A stretch of 43,803 nucleotides of DNA. Origin: Deltaproteobacteria bacterium. Its GTDB lineage: Bacteria > Desulfobacterota > Desulfarculia > Adiutricales > JAFDHD01. The stretch spans positions 1 through 43,803 of the forward strand of contig JAFDHD010000014.1 of NCBI GenBank assembly GCA_019308995.1, written 5' to 3'. Positions 15,101 through 22,499 of the stretch are shown here, in pieces. Below the pieces are notes generated by a model. It was not told the DNA's origin, ran no database searches, and worked only from the letters and a program-made list of their open reading frames with translations. The translations under genes were made by a program, and so were the position numbers. Each line of letters starts with the position of its first letter. The first letter of the stretch is position 1.

Positions 15101-16608
15101 TCAACATTGGTCAAGGCGTCAACAATCGGCGCCTGACCAATAGCCACGATAACCGTGTCTGCGTCAATGGTCTCGATCCTGGTCTCGTCATACTCCGGGG
15201 CAAATCGGCCTTCAGCGTCAAATACCTGGGTCACGGCCTTGAGCTCTATCCCGGTGACGCGGCCGTCTTCCACCAGAAAACGACGGGGACCCCAGGAATG
15301 GAGGAAGCTGATCCCTTCTTCCGCAGCCTCTTCAAGCTCCCACTCCCAGGAAGGCATTTCATCGGCCGATTCCAGGGAAACCATGGTCACCTCTTTATCT
15401 CCCAGACGAAGGGCGCATCGAGCCGCATCCACGGCCACGTTGCCTCCGCCGATGACCGCCACTTTTTTGCCAAGCGGCGGCGCCTGACCCAGATTGACGT
15501 CCTTCAGAAAAGACATGGCCGGATGGATGCCTTCGGCATCCTCGCCTTCGACGTTTAGACTCCGGCTTCCATGAGCGCCCATGGCAAGAAAGAAGGCCTT
15601 ATAGCCTTGAGCCTCCAGATTCTCGAGACTCAGGTCAGGTCCAAGCGGCGTGTCGTACCTGATCTCAACCCCCAGCCGGGTGATAGCCTCAACCTCCCGG
15701 TCCAGGACCTCCGGCGGCAGCCGATAATCAGGAATACCGACGCGCAGCATCCCGCCAGGCACCGAATTGGCCTCAAAAATGGTTGATTTGTAACCTTTTT
15801 TGGCCAGATGAAAGGCCGCAGCGAGTCCAGCCGGGCCGGCTCCGATGATGGCCACCTTCTCCGATTTTTCTTCCTCACAGGAAGTCTCGACCTCCATAAT
15901 ATCGGCCTGATCGGCCGCCAGACGCTTGAGAGCCCGGATGGCCACAGGCCGGTCAACTTCAGAGCGCCGACAGACCTCCTCGCAAGGATGAAAACAAATA
16001 CGCCCCAGGACCCCTGGCAGAGGTAAAACCTCCATGATGACTTCCAGGGCTTCCTTGAAGCGCCCTTCCTTCACCAGAGAGACATACCCGTGAGCGTTGA
16101 CGTTCGCAGGGCAGGTTATGGTACACGGCGAGGGGTCAAGCTTCTGAATGGCAAAAGCATTCGGATAGGCTTGAGCATAAGGCTTAAAAGTGGCTCTGTC
16201 CATGTCAAGCCCCATGTTAAACAGGCTGGGCACCTCGATCGGACAGGCCGAGGCGCATTCTCCGCACCCGGTGCATTTTTCCAGGTCAATATACCGGGCC
16301 TTTTTCAGAACCTTGGCCTTCATGTTCCCAGATGCGCCCTTCACATCAAGCAACTCCGCACAGGTATGAACCTCTATATTGATGTGCCCGCCGACTTCGT
16401 TGAGTTTGGGCGAGATGATACACATGGAACAATCGTTGGTTGGAAAGGTCTTGTCCAACTGGGCCATACGTCCGCCGATAGCCGGTGTTTTTTCAACCAG
16501 GTGAACGTAATAGCCCATCTCCGCCAGGTCCAGGGAGGCCTGAATCCCGGCGATACCGCCGCCAACAACCATCACCGTGCCTATTTTGTCTATATTTATA
16601 TCTGACAT
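12169..16608 (-). CDS. hdrA: HdrA-GltD-HdrA giant fusion flavoprotein
   Basis: A 1479-residue protein with three flavin modules. Residues 11-125 are an HdrA FAD domain (VVGGGIAGIQASLDLAE, NDCSMCIISPKLNEVGGH) and its 4Fe-4S site CTGCGECASACP. Residues 160-560 are an inserted GltD-like NAD(P)H module, with cysteines near 162-213, an FAD motif IIGAGPAG near 254 and an NAD(P) motif VIGGGNVA near 385. HdrA resumes at about 605 (FDEIELGF, CLACGICCECHQC) and runs to 905. A second, complete-looking HdrA starts near 928 (GVFVCHCGINIGG) with an FAD motif VGGGVAG near 1072 and two C-terminal 4Fe-4S sites (1415-1455). It probably bifurcates or confurcates electrons among NAD(P)H, ferredoxin and MetVF through MvhD. 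ATG 16608 is preferred to an upstream TTG/ATG extension. No hdrB or hdrC is visible. Confidence 0.93.
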   Translation of the reverse strand: MSDINIDKIGTVMVVGGGIAGIQASLDLAEMGYYVHLVEKTPAIGGRMAQLDKTFPTNDCSMCIISPKLNEVGGHINIEVHTCAELLDVKGASGNMKAKVLKKARYIDLEKCTGCGECASACPIEVPSLFNMGLDMDRATFKPYAQAYPNAFAIQKLDPSPCTITCPANVNAHGYVSLVKEGRFKEALEVIMEVLPLPGVLGRICFHPCEEVCRRSEVDRPVAIRALKRLAADQADIMEVETSCEEEKSEKVAIIGAGPAGLAAAFHLAKKGYKSTIFEANSVPGGMLRVGIPDYRLPPEVLDREVEAITRLGVEIRYDTPLGPDLSLENLEAQGYKAFFLAMGAHGSRSLNVEGEDAEGIHPAMSFLKDVNLGQAPPLGKKVAVIGGGNVAVDAARCALRLGDKEVTMVSLESADEMPSWEWELEEAAEEGISFLHSWGPRRFLVEDGRVTGIELKAVTQVFDAEGRFAPEYDETRIETIDADTVIVAIGQAPIVDALTNVDGLTFTRGGTVEVDPVSLATGRSGVFAAGDMQTGPASAIEAVAGGKEAAISIDRYLRGEDLTAGRKPIDRSLDDKNWRDIPTDNEKRSRLEMPKISLKQRKTTFDEIELGFDPEQGQLEAGRCLACGICCECHQCIAACEADAVTLETHLMQDEVIEMDIGSVILAAGFDAFDPARFQTYQYAASPNVLSSMEFERILSASGPYQGHLIRPSDNKEPKKIAWLQCIGSRDINTCDRPYCSAVCCMYAIKEAMIAKEHSVQELDTTIFFMDMRTYGKDFEKYYERAKEEGIHFVRCRVHTVEQTPEENLVIRYVDESGAGKTEEFDMVVLSVGLEPTAEFTALAERLGVDLTEDGFVMTSSFEPVATSRPGIYVCGAISEPKDIPISVMEASAAASAATSELSEIRFTQTKTIEYPPEQDVSGQAPRIGVFVCHCGINIGGVVDVPAVTEYASTLPFVELADHNLFTCSQDTQGKIQQAVVEHNLNRVVVASCSTRTHEPMFRETLAQAGLNKYLFEMANIRDQDSWVHRDDPEKATQKAKDLVRGAVAKVALLEPLHQTELGLTKEAVIVGGGVAGMTAAMAMAEQGFPVHLVEKSDHLGGNALKLNQTWRGEDIKSYTLSLIDKVESSELINIYFNSEITKCDGFLGNFVSEIKTPEKTVSIPHGTVIVSTGGTPLKPDEYLYGRHDRVLTALEMDELMAAGSEIIKEAETVAFIQCVGSREPERPYCSKVCCSHSVQSAIKIKETNPETSVYILYRDIRTYGFRESLYREARKLGVVFIRYDLEDKPKVEAVSPDKLKVLVADPILGRPLEISCDILCLATAILPNEGEAISEVYKISLNAEGFFLEAHMKLRPVDLTNEGMFLAGLAHYPKPIEESIAQARAAAARATTILAKDSISVGGVVAVVDPDKCAVCLTCVRTCPFGVPHIGEEGHAVIEPAICQGCGACVSECPGKAISLQHFTDEQLLAKTKALIA

Positions 16609-16625
16609 AGTTCTGACCTTTATCT

Positions 16626-16637
16626 GTAACAAGTTAC
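16626..16637. promoter_or_regulatory. Inverted repeat in hdrA 5' leader
   Basis: GTAAC-AA-GTTAC forms a perfect five-base inverted repeat between the predicted transcription start and the hdrA start codon. Its position fits an operator, but it is short and no regulator is identified. Confidence 0.3.
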
Positions 16638-16652
16638 GCAAAAAACCCTATT

Positions 16653-16681
16653 TATATATCGGAATAAAAGGACCATGTCAA
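16653..16681 (-). promoter_or_regulatory. Sigma-70-type promoter of hdrA-mvhD-metVF
   Basis: On the minus strand a perfect -35 TTGACA (16676-16681) is followed after 17 bases by -10 TATATA (16653-16658). The predicted start near 16646 gives a leader of about 38 bases to hdrA. It lies downstream of the fhs terminator, so the operon has its own promoter. Confidence 0.65.
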
Positions 16682-16745
16682 AGGTTTAGAGAGTAATCTT
16701 CAAGATTCTTAATATGGGAAGCCGTTAAAACCAGGGTGTCCATAA

Positions 16746-16779
16746 GAAAATCCGGAGGGACCGTTAGGCACCCTCCGGA
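16746..16779 (-). terminator. Rho-independent terminator of fhs
   Basis: A perfect nine-base stem (TCCGGAGGG at 16751-16759 with CCCTCCGGA at 16771-16779) and an 11-base loop is followed on the minus strand by TTTTC. It lies 36 bases after the fhs stop codon and separates fhs from the hdrA promoter. Confidence 0.75.
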
Positions 16780-16814
16780 GTTAGATTTCCATCATGCACT
16801 GTCCGCTTTGATAA

Positions 16815-18581
16815 CTAGAAGAGCCCTTTGACTTTTCCGCTCACGGTGTCAACGTCAACACGTTTAAAAGCCGGATCCGAGGCCGTGCCAGGCATGAGGC
16901 TGATCGCACCGGCCACCGGTACGATAAAACCGGCTCCGCCGTATATCAGGATGTCTCGGATTCTGAGGTTCCATCCCTTGGGCACTCCCTTCACAGACGG
17001 GTTGTCCGTCAGGGAGAGGTGAGTCTTGACCATGCAGGTCCCAAGCCCGGAGAGCTCGGAATCCTTTTCTATCCGCTCCGCCTTCTGCAGCGCTTCAGGC
17101 GTATATTCTACACCGTCCGCGCCGTAGACCTCGACCGCGATCTTCTCGATGCGCTGACGCAGAGGCATATCAAGCTCATAGAGCAGCTTGAATTCATTTT
17201 CTTCCTCGCAGGCGTCAACGACGGCATCGGCAAACTCCAGAGCCCCGTCACTGCCTTTAAGCCAGTGGCTGGAAACGGGCGCCCGGGCCCCGGCCTGTTC
17301 AGCCAGACGGCGTACCATGGCAATCTCGGCTTCAGTGTCAGTGTAAAAGGAGTTGATGCAAACCACAGGATTGATCCCGGCCTTCTTAACGGTCTTAACA
17401 TGGTGAACCAGGTTTTCGCATCCCTTTTCAACCCATTCCACGTTTTCATCCTCGTACTCTTTTGGCATAGGCCGGCCCGGAATGGGAATAGGCGCACCGC
17501 CGTGGCACTTGAGGGCGCGAATGGTGGCTACAATAACGGCGCAGTGAGGCTTGAGGCCTGAAAAACGGCATTTCAAGTTCCAGAATTTCTCAAATCCAAT
17601 GTCCGCACCAAAACCGGATTCAGTGATATGGTAGTCGGCCAGCTTCAATGCGACCCGGTCAGCAATAATCGAGCTCTGTCCAATAGCGATATTGGCGAAG
17701 GGCCCGGCATGAACAAAGACCGGTTGACCTTCAAGGCTTTGAAGCAGGTTCGGGTTGATAGCTTCGACCATCCAGGCGGTCATGGCGCCGGCAACCTGAA
17801 GGTCTTCTGTGGTGATTGGTTTGCCGCTCTTATCATAGGCCACCACGATCCGGCCCATGCGTTCGCGCATGTCCTTCAGGTCCGTGGCTACAGCCAGGAT
17901 GGCCATAACTTCCGAACTGACCGCGATACCGAATTTGGAAGGCATCAGAAAACCATCCATCCTCCCGCCAATACCGATTACAATGTTGCGCAAGGCCTGG
18001 GCGCAGAAATCCATAATCCAGCCCATCTCCACATTTTTAGGGTCTATGTTGAGCCGTGAGCCCATGTTTCGTCTCGCCATGGTCTCGTCATCATAGTTGA
18101 ACTCGTGCTGAATGCGCGATGTCACCGCGACCATGGCGAGGTTGTGGGTGTTCATGATGGCGTTGATATCGCCGGTGAGTCCCAGGGAGAATGGTGTGAG
18201 AGGGATACACTGGGCCATACCGCCACCGGCCGCCGAGCCCTTGATGTTCATAGTCGGACCGCCGGAAGGCTGACGAATGGCGGCCATGACGTTTTGGCCG
18301 CGTTTGCCCATACCCTGAACCAGGCCCATGGTTGAAGTGGACTTACCTTCTCCCAAGGGCGTTGGAGTGATGGCCGTGACATCAATGTATTTTCCATCCG
18401 GCTTATCCTTCAGCCTTTCCAGGACCTTAGCAAAATCAACCTTGGCCACGTAATGGCCATGGGGGAGCAACTCCTCCTTTTCGAGACCCATCTCTTCCCC
18501 GAGCTGGTAAACAGTTTTCATTGTTTCTTCAATCGCTTCCGCTATCTGCCAATCTTCCATTTTGGTGGGATCTAGAGCCAT
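16815..18581 (-). CDS. fhs: Formate--tetrahydrofolate ligase
   Basis: A 588-residue formyl-THF synthetase of normal length or slightly longer. The ATP-binding loop [19 protein letters not shown] is near residue 92. [26 protein letters not shown]-like [10 protein letters not shown], and [17 protein letters not shown] near the C-terminus are family signatures. It joins formate to THF with ATP, giving 10-formyl-THF, the entry step of the methyl branch of the Wood-Ljungdahl pathway and the formyl donor for purines. A strong AAGGAGGAG precedes the ATG by five bases. It has its own terminator and a hairpin-rich upstream region. A missing FolD elsewhere in the window means the next step is encoded outside it. 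Confidence 0.96.
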   Translation of the reverse strand: MALDPTKMEDWQIAEAIEETMKTVYQLGEEMGLEKEELLPHGHYVAKVDFAKVLERLKDKPDGKYIDVTAITPTPLGEGKSTSTMGLVQGMGKRGQNVMAAIRQPSGGPTMNIKGSAAGGGMAQCIPLTPFSLGLTGDINAIMNTHNLAMVAVTSRIQHEFNYDDETMARRNMGSRLNIDPKNVEMGWIMDFCAQALRNIVIGIGGRMDGFLMPSKFGIAVSSEVMAILAVATDLKDMRERMGRIVVAYDKSGKPITTEDLQVAGAMTAWMVEAINPNLLQSLEGQPVFVHAGPFANIAIGQSSIIADRVALKLADYHITESGFGADIGFEKFWNLKCRFSGLKPHCAVIVATIRALKCHGGAPIPIPGRPMPKEYEDENVEWVEKGCENLVHHVKTVKKAGINPVVCINSFYTDTEAEIAMVRRLAEQAGARAPVSSHWLKGSDGALEFADAVVDACEEENEFKLLYELDMPLRQRIEKIAVEVYGADGVEYTPEALQKAERIEKDSELSGLGTCMVKTHLSLTDNPSVKGVPKGWNLRIRDILIYGGAGFIVPVAGAISLMPGTASDPAFKRVDVDTVSGKVKGLF

Positions 18582-18635
18582 ACCGTCTCCTCCTTAAAGT
18601 CATGCTTTTTTTTTACAATATAACCTTTTTAAGCT

Positions 18636-18753
18636 AGCCTTCTGAAGACAGAGGCTGCGGCAGCTTAATCAGGTTGGAAATTCCTTTTGCTATGTTATGA
18701 GATTTCAACCTTGACCGAGGTGATTTGTGAAAATAAATTTTCGAACAAACCTC
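18636..18753 (-). repeat. Three tandem stem-loops in the fhs upstream region
   Basis: Three stems follow each other: 18636-18656 (AGCCT-CTG with CAG-AGGCT, one bulge), 18672-18710 (GGTTG-AAAT with ATTT-CAACC, one bulge, 20-base loop) and 18717-18753 (GAGG, TTTGT and GAAAAT pairing with ATTTTC, ACAAA and CCTC, with small bulges). All lie 55-172 bases upstream of the fhs start and would be in its leader if transcription begins further up. They may be a structured RNA leader or overlapping operator sites. Confidence 0.4.
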
Positions 18754-19176
18754 AGCAGGCCAACACTTGTGAAAAATGTCATTACCACAGAAAAGTATAG
18801 CCAGTCAAGCGATTTAACTCAGAAAAATAAACTTTTTCGAAAAAACAAAGCATAAGATTAAATAAAAAATGATAAGGGGCCAGAATCGGGGGTCGAAATT
18901 AGCCCGCCTTGTCTTGTGGTCGCCCTGGACTTGAAGCCTATGTGGCCGCAGTTTCCTGATCAGAGCTAGAGAAGATGAAACGACTGCGTTAAGGTTGTAC
19001 AGACCATGTCATTGGGCGCTGGGCCTTGGTCAGACATCTGCGTCTTATTTGGTCCGAACACATTATTAGCTATTATTTTTACCAGCTATAACCAAGCTCC
19101 ATATTTTACTCTATAGAGAGCACTCCCCTTGTTTTAAAAAGGATTCCGGGATATATAACCAGTGAGGTATTTCCCT

Positions 19177-19205
19177 TTGACTCCGTCATTTTTTTCTGCT
19201 ATTAA
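19177..19205 (+). promoter_or_regulatory. Promoter of nfnAB operon
   Basis: TTGACT (19177-19182) and TATTAA (19200-19205) are separated by 17 bases. The predicted start near 19212 leaves a leader of about 66 bases before nfnA. Confidence 0.5.
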
Positions 19206-19277
19206 ACCTATTCTTACAGAATTATCCTTGACCGAGTTGAAGCTCAGATCCAACTTGATCAGAATGTAGAGGACTTT

Positions 19278-20129
19278 ATGTTCAAAATACTGGAAAGAGA
19301 AGAAATGGCCCAGGGCACTGTGGTTAAAAACGTTGTTGAGGCGCCTAAGGTGGCGGCCAGGGCCAAACCGGGTCAATTTGTCATTCTTAAGGCCAACGAG
19401 ACCGGAGAGCGTATACCGCTGACTATGGCTGACACGGACCTGGAAAAAGGCACCATCACCATTATTTATCAGGTCGTGGGTAAGTCCACTGCTTTGTTCA
19501 AAACGATGCAGGTCGGTGAAGGCTATCAGGACTTGCTCGGACCTCTCGGTCGGCCAACCCACATCGAGAAGCGCGACGGCCTGGTCATCTGCATCGGTGG
19601 CGGAACCGGGACGGCCGTAGTGCATCCCATAACCAAGGCTTTCAAGGAAAGAGGTAATGAAGTCGTGGCCATCATCGGTTCGCGCACCAAGGATTTGCTC
19701 ATTCTGGAAGACGAGATGACTGCGGCCTCCAGTGAGATCAGAGTCTGCACCGACGATGGGTCTTACGGCCACCACGGTTTTGTGACCGAAGTGCTTGAGG
19801 AGTACCTTAAAGGAGATAGAAAAATAAGTCTGGTCGTCGCCGCCGGCCCGGTGCCGATGATGAAGTTCGTTTCAAAGATGACCAAGGAATACGATGTCCA
19901 GACCATGGTCAGTCTTAATTCCATAATGATTGATGGCACCGGTATGTGCGGCGGCTGTCGCGTTTCAGTTGATGGGAAAACACGTTTCACCTGCGTCGAA
20001 GGCCCGGAGTTTGACGGGCACCAGGTTGACTTCGACGAACTGATGCAGCGCCTGTCCGCTTACCAGGAAATGGAAAAAGTGGCCATGGAAAAATTTGAAC
20101 ACGATTGCAAAATTGGTCTGAAAAGGTAA
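19278..20129 (+). CDS. nfnA: NADH-dependent ferredoxin:NADP+ oxidoreductase, subunit A
   Basis: A 283-residue protein of the ferredoxin-NADP reductase/PyrK-like group, the small subunit of NfnAB. The flavin-binding motif ERIPLTMAD lies near residue 44 and the nucleotide-binding stretch VICIGGGTGTAVVHPITK near 103. The C-terminal [2Fe-2S] site is GTGMCGGCR (Cys224, Cys227) plus Cys239 in FTCVEGPEFD. With NfnB it couples NADH and reduced ferredoxin to NADP+ reduction by flavin-based bifurcation in the cytoplasm. AGAGGA precedes the ATG. NfnB follows after 31 bases. In isolation it could be read as sulfide dehydrogenase subunit B, but the pairing and context favour Nfn. Confidence 0.9.
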   Translation: MFKILEREEMAQGTVVKNVVEAPKVAARAKPGQFVILKANETGERIPLTMADTDLEKGTITIIYQVVGKSTALFKTMQVGEGYQDLLGPLGRPTHIEKRDGLVICIGGGTGTAVVHPITKAFKERGNEVVAIIGSRTKDLLILEDEMTAASSEIRVCTDDGSYGHHGFVTEVLEEYLKGDRKISLVVAAGPVPMMKFVSKMTKEYDVQTMVSLNSIMIDGTGMCGGCRVSVDGKTRFTCVEGPEFDGHQVDFDELMQRLSAYQEMEKVAMEKFEHDCKIGLKR

Positions 20130-20160
20130 TAGTTTTCATCCGGATGCGGAGATAGAAAAG

Positions 20161-21561
20161 ATGGCAGAAAAAAAAGAAAAGATTCCCCGGCAGCATATGC
20201 CGGAACAAGAGCCCCAGGTTAGGCGTAGTAATTTTGACGAGGTTCCCCTTGGATATTCGCCTGAGACGGCCCAGCTTGAGGCCAGCCGGTGCCTTCAGTG
20301 CAAGAGACCATCCTGTATAAGCGGTTGTCCGGTCGAGATTGATATTCCCGGTTTTATCCGTTTAATCAAGGAAGGCGACTTCAGCGGCGCTATCGCCAAG
20401 CTCAAGGAGAAGACGGCTTTGCCAGCGGTTTGCGGACGAGTCTGCCCTCAGGAAGTCCAATGCGAGCTTGTGTGCGTCCTGGGCAAAAAGGAAGAGCCCG
20501 TGGCTATTGGTCGTTTGGAGAGGTTTGCCGCTGACATGGCTCGGGAGAAAGGCGACAAGACGTTGCCTCCGGTTGCCGACAAGACCGGAAAGAAGGCGGT
20601 GGTGGTAGGTTCTGGACCGGCCGGGGTGACGGTGGCCGGAGATTTGATCCTCAAAGGCCACGATGTAACTATTTTTGAGGCTTTCCACAAAGCCGGTGGA
20701 GTGCTTGTTTATGGTATTCCCGAATTCAGGCTGCCCAAGGCCATTGTTCAGGATGAGATGGACTCTTTGGCCGAGTTAGGCGTCAAGTTTGAACTGAATC
20801 AGGTCGTGGGCCGTACCATCACAGTGGACGAGCTTTTAGAAGAATACGATGCGGTTTTCATTAGCGTGGGCGCCGGGTTACCCCGTTTCTTGGGCGTCCC
20901 GGGCGAAAATCTCATCGGTATTTATTCGGCCAATGAGTATCTGACCCGTTCCAATCTCATGAAGGCCTATCTCTTTCCAGAATACGATACACCTATTGTT
21001 CGAGGTAAAGACGTTTGCGTACTCGGAGCGGGCAACGTGGCCATGGACTCGGCCCGCACAGCACTGAGACTGGGCGCGGAAAGAGTAAGGATCGTTTACC
21101 GTCGGTCGCGTGAGGAAATGCCTGCCCGGGCTGAAGAGATTCACCATGGAGAAGAGGAGGGCGTGGAGTTCTATCTCCTGTCGAACCCGGTCGAGTTTAT
21201 TGGTAACGAAAACGGCCGGGTCAAGGCCATGGATTGCATTAAGATGGAACTGGGTGAGCCGGATGAATCCGGCCGGCGGCGTCCTATTCCGATTAAAGGC
21301 TCCAACTTTATCCTGGAGACCGATCTGGTGGTTATTGCCGTGGGTGCTGGCGCCAACCCATTGATCACGTCCGCAACTCCAGGCCTGGAAGTCAACAAAT
21401 GGGGCTATATCCTGGCTGAACCGGAGACAGGCAAGACCAAGAAATCCAGGGTCTGGGCGGGCGGCGATATCGTTACCGGGCAGGCCACGGTTATTTTAGC
21501 CATGGGCGCCGGAAGAATAGCGTCCAACTCCATTCATCAATATCTTACCTGGGGTTGGTGA
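20161..21561 (+). CDS. nfnB: NADH-dependent ferredoxin:NADP+ oxidoreductase, subunit B (GltD-like)
   Basis: A 466-residue GltD-family flavoprotein, of normal length for NfnB/SudA. The N-terminal region has FDEVPLGYSPETAQLEASRC and a cysteine group at 44, 47, 52 and 56, then CGRVC (91, 95), Cys101 and Cys105, giving two 4Fe-4S sites. The FAD motif VVGSGPAG is near 148 and the NADP(H) motif VLGAGNVAMDSART near 287. YRRSREEMPARAEEI and WAGGDIVTGQATVI are typical. It binds NADPH and holds the bifurcating FAD. A GGAG site precedes the ATG. Together with NfnA it would supply NADPH and reduced ferredoxin balance to the one-carbon genes around it. Confidence 0.92.
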   Translation: MAEKKEKIPRQHMPEQEPQVRRSNFDEVPLGYSPETAQLEASRCLQCKRPSCISGCPVEIDIPGFIRLIKEGDFSGAIAKLKEKTALPAVCGRVCPQEVQCELVCVLGKKEEPVAIGRLERFAADMAREKGDKTLPPVADKTGKKAVVVGSGPAGVTVAGDLILKGHDVTIFEAFHKAGGVLVYGIPEFRLPKAIVQDEMDSLAELGVKFELNQVVGRTITVDELLEEYDAVFISVGAGLPRFLGVPGENLIGIYSANEYLTRSNLMKAYLFPEYDTPIVRGKDVCVLGAGNVAMDSARTALRLGAERVRIVYRRSREEMPARAEEIHHGEEEGVEFYLLSNPVEFIGNENGRVKAMDCIKMELGEPDESGRRRPIPIKGSNFILETDLVVIAVGAGANPLITSATPGLEVNKWGYILAEPETGKTKKSRVWAGGDIVTGQATVILAMGAGRIASNSIHQYLTWGW

Positions 21562-21577
21562 TCCCGATTTATAAGGG

Positions 21578-21603
21578 AAAGGGAGGGGCCTGCCCCTTCC
21601 TTT
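21578..21603 (+). repeat. Hairpin between nfnB and folE2
   Basis: AAAGGGAGGGGC (21578-21589) pairs with GCCCCTTCCTTT (21592-21603), with one G-U pair. It ends 12 bases before the folE2 start and includes the only Shine-Dalgarno-like purine run there. No T-run follows, so it is a poor terminator; it could slow read-through or mask the ribosome site. Confidence 0.45.
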
Positions 21604-21615
21604 ACGGATTTAAGA

Positions 21616-22398
21616 ATGCGCGAAGAAATAGTAGACGTACAAAACCAGAGAGATCACCGAAACATCGAGGTTGACAAGGTCGGTGTAAAGAATATCCGCT
21701 ACCCTATTACCGTCCTCGATAAGGCCAAAGGCAAACAGCGGACCGTGGCGAGCATAGATATGTACGTCAACCTGCCTCGCCAGTACAAAGGCACTCACAT
21801 GTCCCGCTTCATTGAGATTTTGTCCGAGTACTGCGACGAGATCTCCTTGAGGAGTTTGAGGATTATCCTTGAGGAGATGAATCGGCGTTTGAACGCCAAA
21901 TCAGCACACCTGAAGCTGACCTTCCCCTACTTCATTGAAAAAAAGGCCCCGGTGAGCGGCACGGCCAGCCTGATGGAGTATCAGTGTTCTTTCAACGGGT
22001 CCCTGAATCATGAGAGCCTGGATATCATTATCGAACTTGGAGTGCCCATCACCACGCTCTGCCCGTGCTCCAAGGAAATCAGTGAGGTGGGGGCTCATAA
22101 TCAGCGGGGTGAAGTGCGGGTGGCCGTTCGCTTTAATAAGTTTTTATGGATTGAGGATATCATTCGCCTGGTGGAAACCTCTGCCTCTGCCGAGGTCTTT
22201 TCCTTACTTAAACGAAATGATGAAAAGCTGCTCACTGAAACGGCCTACAGAAACCCCATGTTCGTGGAAGATGTGGTGCGCGAGATTGCCCAAAAATTGA
22301 ACAACGATAGGAATATCACCTGGTTTTCGGTCGGGGCGGAAACCTTCGAGTCCATTCACAATCATAACGCTTACGCCTTTATCGAACGTCGGAAATAA
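21616..22398 (+). CDS. folE2: GTP cyclohydrolase FolE2 (type IB)
   Basis: A 260-residue GCYH-IB/MptA-family enzyme. The active-site region TTLCPCSKEISEVGAHNQRG (Cys149, Cys151, His161) matches the metal-binding cysteine and histidine of the family, and VGVKNIRYPITVLDK and GTHMSRFIEIL are conserved. It converts GTP to 7,8-dihydroneopterin triphosphate, the first step of folate (or preQ) synthesis, and can work with metals other than zinc. The start has no clear ribosome site apart from purines locked in the hairpin just upstream. It follows nfnAB and precedes a folate-using purine enzyme, so the group has a folate theme. Confidence 0.93.
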   Translation: MREEIVDVQNQRDHRNIEVDKVGVKNIRYPITVLDKAKGKQRTVASIDMYVNLPRQYKGTHMSRFIEILSEYCDEISLRSLRIILEEMNRRLNAKSAHLKLTFPYFIEKKAPVSGTASLMEYQCSFNGSLNHESLDIIIELGVPITTLCPCSKEISEVGAHNQRGEVRVAVRFNKFLWIEDIIRLVETSASAEVFSLLKRNDEKLLTETAYRNPMFVEDVVREIAQKLNNDRNITWFSVGAETFESIHNHNAYAFIERRK

Positions 22399-22499
22399 GC
22401 TTTTTAAAAGATAAGGCTGTCTTCAATTAACAGAAGGAGCTTTTTAAAAAAAGTCCCCCTCTGAAAGCACGACATTTTCTTAAATTAGGAGCAGACCAA

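Larger units (their letters stand above)
18582..19277. other. Divergent intergenic region between fhs and nfnA
   Basis: No protein-coding gene is visible in this A+T-rich 696-base gap. It holds three consecutive hairpins on the fhs side (18636-18753), a 12-base palindrome TTTTTCGAAAAA (18833-18844), and a promoter for nfnAB (19177-19205). No convincing fhs promoter was found: a TTGACT on the minus strand at 18803-18808 has no good -10 box. I see nothing recognisable between about 18890 and 19170. Confidence 0.6.

Noticed and set aside
16090-16605. A 171-codon plus-strand frame opposite the start of the HdrA fusion
   Set aside because: The minus-strand HdrA motifs here are unmistakable; the plus frame has no motif.
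12169-16608. The HdrA-GltD-HdrA gene as an assembly chimera
   Set aside because: Frame, codon style and conserved motifs run through every domain junction without stops, and the GltD-to-HdrA linker motif is natural for such proteins.
18890-19170. Possible tRNA or small RNA gene in the fhs-nfnA gap
   Set aside because: No cloverleaf, no conserved tRNA boxes and no terminator-like end could be found.
19134-19775. A 213-codon minus-strand open frame opposite nfnA
   Set aside because: It covers the nfnA promoter and coding region, and its translation has no recognisable domain, while nfnA is clearly real.
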